From the NCBI GenBank assembly GCA_019241495.1, contig JAFAWZ010000095.1, positions 1 through 6,234 of the forward strand: a stretch of 6,234 nucleotides of DNA, read 5' to 3'. Below are positions 5,492 through 6,234 of the stretch, one piece after another. Every line of letters begins with the position of its first letter. Positions within the stretch are counted from its first letter, which is position 1. The position numbers were made by a program, and so were the translations under genes. The notes below the pieces were generated by a model. The model had not been told where the DNA came from. It was given only the letters and a program-made list of their open reading frames with translations, and did not search any database. The stretch is from Acidimicrobiales bacterium. GTDB taxonomy: Bacteria > Actinomycetota > Acidimicrobiia > Acidimicrobiales > Palsa-688.

Positions 5492-6234
5492 GTGGCGTTA
5501 CTAGACCGGGAATTCATCGCCGTACCGGACGACCGGAAGAACCAGATCGTCTTCAAGTGGCCCGACCACAACATCCGCAAGTTCACCCGGGCCATCGTCA
5601 ACGCCGACGAGATGGCTCTGTTCGTGAACACCGGGCAGGTGGTGGCGACCATGGGCCCCGGCCGGCACAAGATCGACGCCGACGAGATCCCCGGGCTCGG
5701 CATGTTCATCGACTTCGCCACGGGGGGCAACGCCTACAAGGCCGAGCTGTACTTCGTCGGCACCCGGGAATACCCCCGCAACACCTTCGGGGGCCGCATC
5801 GACGACGTCCAGGACCCCCAGACGGGCATGATCGTGACCCTGCGGGTTTTCGGCGACTACTCGATGAAGGTCAAAGATCCGGTCGCTCTCATAACCAACC
5901 TGGTCGGGACGGTGAACGTCGCGGACAACGACGCGGTCACCGGCTGGATGTCCGACCAGCTCCTCAAGGTCATGAGGACCCACATGACCGTGCAGATCGT
6001 CCGCAACGGCTGGCCCATCCTCGGCTTGTCGGCCTACACCCCCGACATAGAGAAGGAGGTCGTCGCCGCCGGCAACGAGCAGCTGGCGACGTATGGGGTC
6101 GAGGTCATCCGGATGGGCAACTTCGACATCAACCTGTCGACCGAGGACGAGGCCCAGCTGAAGAGCCTCGCCAAGGACACCGCCTACTCCCGGCTGGCCG
6201 GCGGCTTCCAGCAGTACGCGGCGGGAGAGATGGC
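5492..6234 (+). CDS. SPFH-domain protein, YdjI-like (partial, runs off right edge)
   Basis: An open frame of 247 codons runs from GTG 5492-5494 to the window end with no stop. The product begins MALLDREFIAVPDDRKNQ and has no N-terminal membrane segment, unlike flotillins and stomatins. It matches the soluble SPFH group typified by Bacillus YdjI (often labelled 'virion core protein'). Hallmarks are IVFKWPDHNIRKF (19-31), VNADEMALFVNTGQVV (36-51), GPGRHKI (55-61) and a later YELYFV-like strand, here KAELYFVGTREYP. After that comes a segment of the DYSMKVKDP type, then an alpha-helical region entering with TEDEAQLKSLAKD. Full-length members are usually about 350-430 residues and often end in a zinc ribbon, not seen here. 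In Bacillus, YdjI helps recruit a PspA-like protein to the membrane during envelope stress; a similar role here is inference. Strong codon bias and the good ribosome binding site support expression. Confidence 0.88.
   Translation, partial: MALLDREFIAVPDDRKNQIVFKWPDHNIRKFTRAIVNADEMALFVNTGQVVATMGPGRHKIDADEIPGLGMFIDFATGGNAYKAELYFVGTREYPRNTFGGRIDDVQDPQTGMIVTLRVFGDYSMKVKDPVALITNLVGTVNVADNDAVTGWMSDQLLKVMRTHMTVQIVRNGWPILGLSAYTPDIEKEVVAAGNEQLATYGVEVIRMGNFDINLSTEDEAQLKSLAKDTAYSRLAGGFQQYAAGEM

Noticed and set aside
5501..5983. Minus-strand 160-codon open frame opposite the SPFH gene
   Set aside because: The plus strand carries recognisable SPFH motifs with a perfect AGGAGG site; this frame is its complement.

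Overview
The window is high-GC DNA with dense coding, GTG starts, clear Shine-Dalgarno sites at some genes and weak or absent ones at others. This suits a high-GC actinomycete-type bacterium, perhaps an uncultured lineage, but no marker gene fixes the taxon. There is no rRNA, tRNA, CRISPR array, transposase or insertion-sequence end. The longest stretch without a gene is 185 bases.

Reading right to left on the minus strand, there is a 689-residue protein I cannot name (3272-5341), then a toxin-antitoxin pair. The pair is an MbcA/Xre-type antitoxin (2544-3086) followed by a RES-domain toxin (1939-2490, possibly starting further upstream). After it come a VOC-fold (glyoxalase-like) protein (1422-1802), a factor-independent terminator, a lipoprotein glycoside hydrolase of GH5/GH-A type (168-1295), and the first 27 codons of what looks like a MoxR-family AAA ATPase (1-81), which runs off the left edge. 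On the plus strand, the first 247 codons of a YdjI-like SPFH-domain protein begin at 5492 and run off the right edge. It diverges from the 689-residue gene across a 150-base intergenic region.

The only clear functional unit is the RES/Xre toxin-antitoxin module. It has a strong ribosome binding site on the antitoxin and a candidate promoter whose -35 region lies in a perfect tandem 9-base repeat, a good candidate for the autoregulatory operator. No ATG, GTG or TTG lies at the expected upstream start of the toxin. A CTG overlaps the antitoxin stop codon exactly where an ATGA-type coupled start would be expected. The other genes look like independent chromosomal genes that share a direction. 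I see no large undescribed system here. The best leads are the toxin start, the operator repeat, the unnamed 689-residue protein and the VOC protein that lacks most metal ligands.
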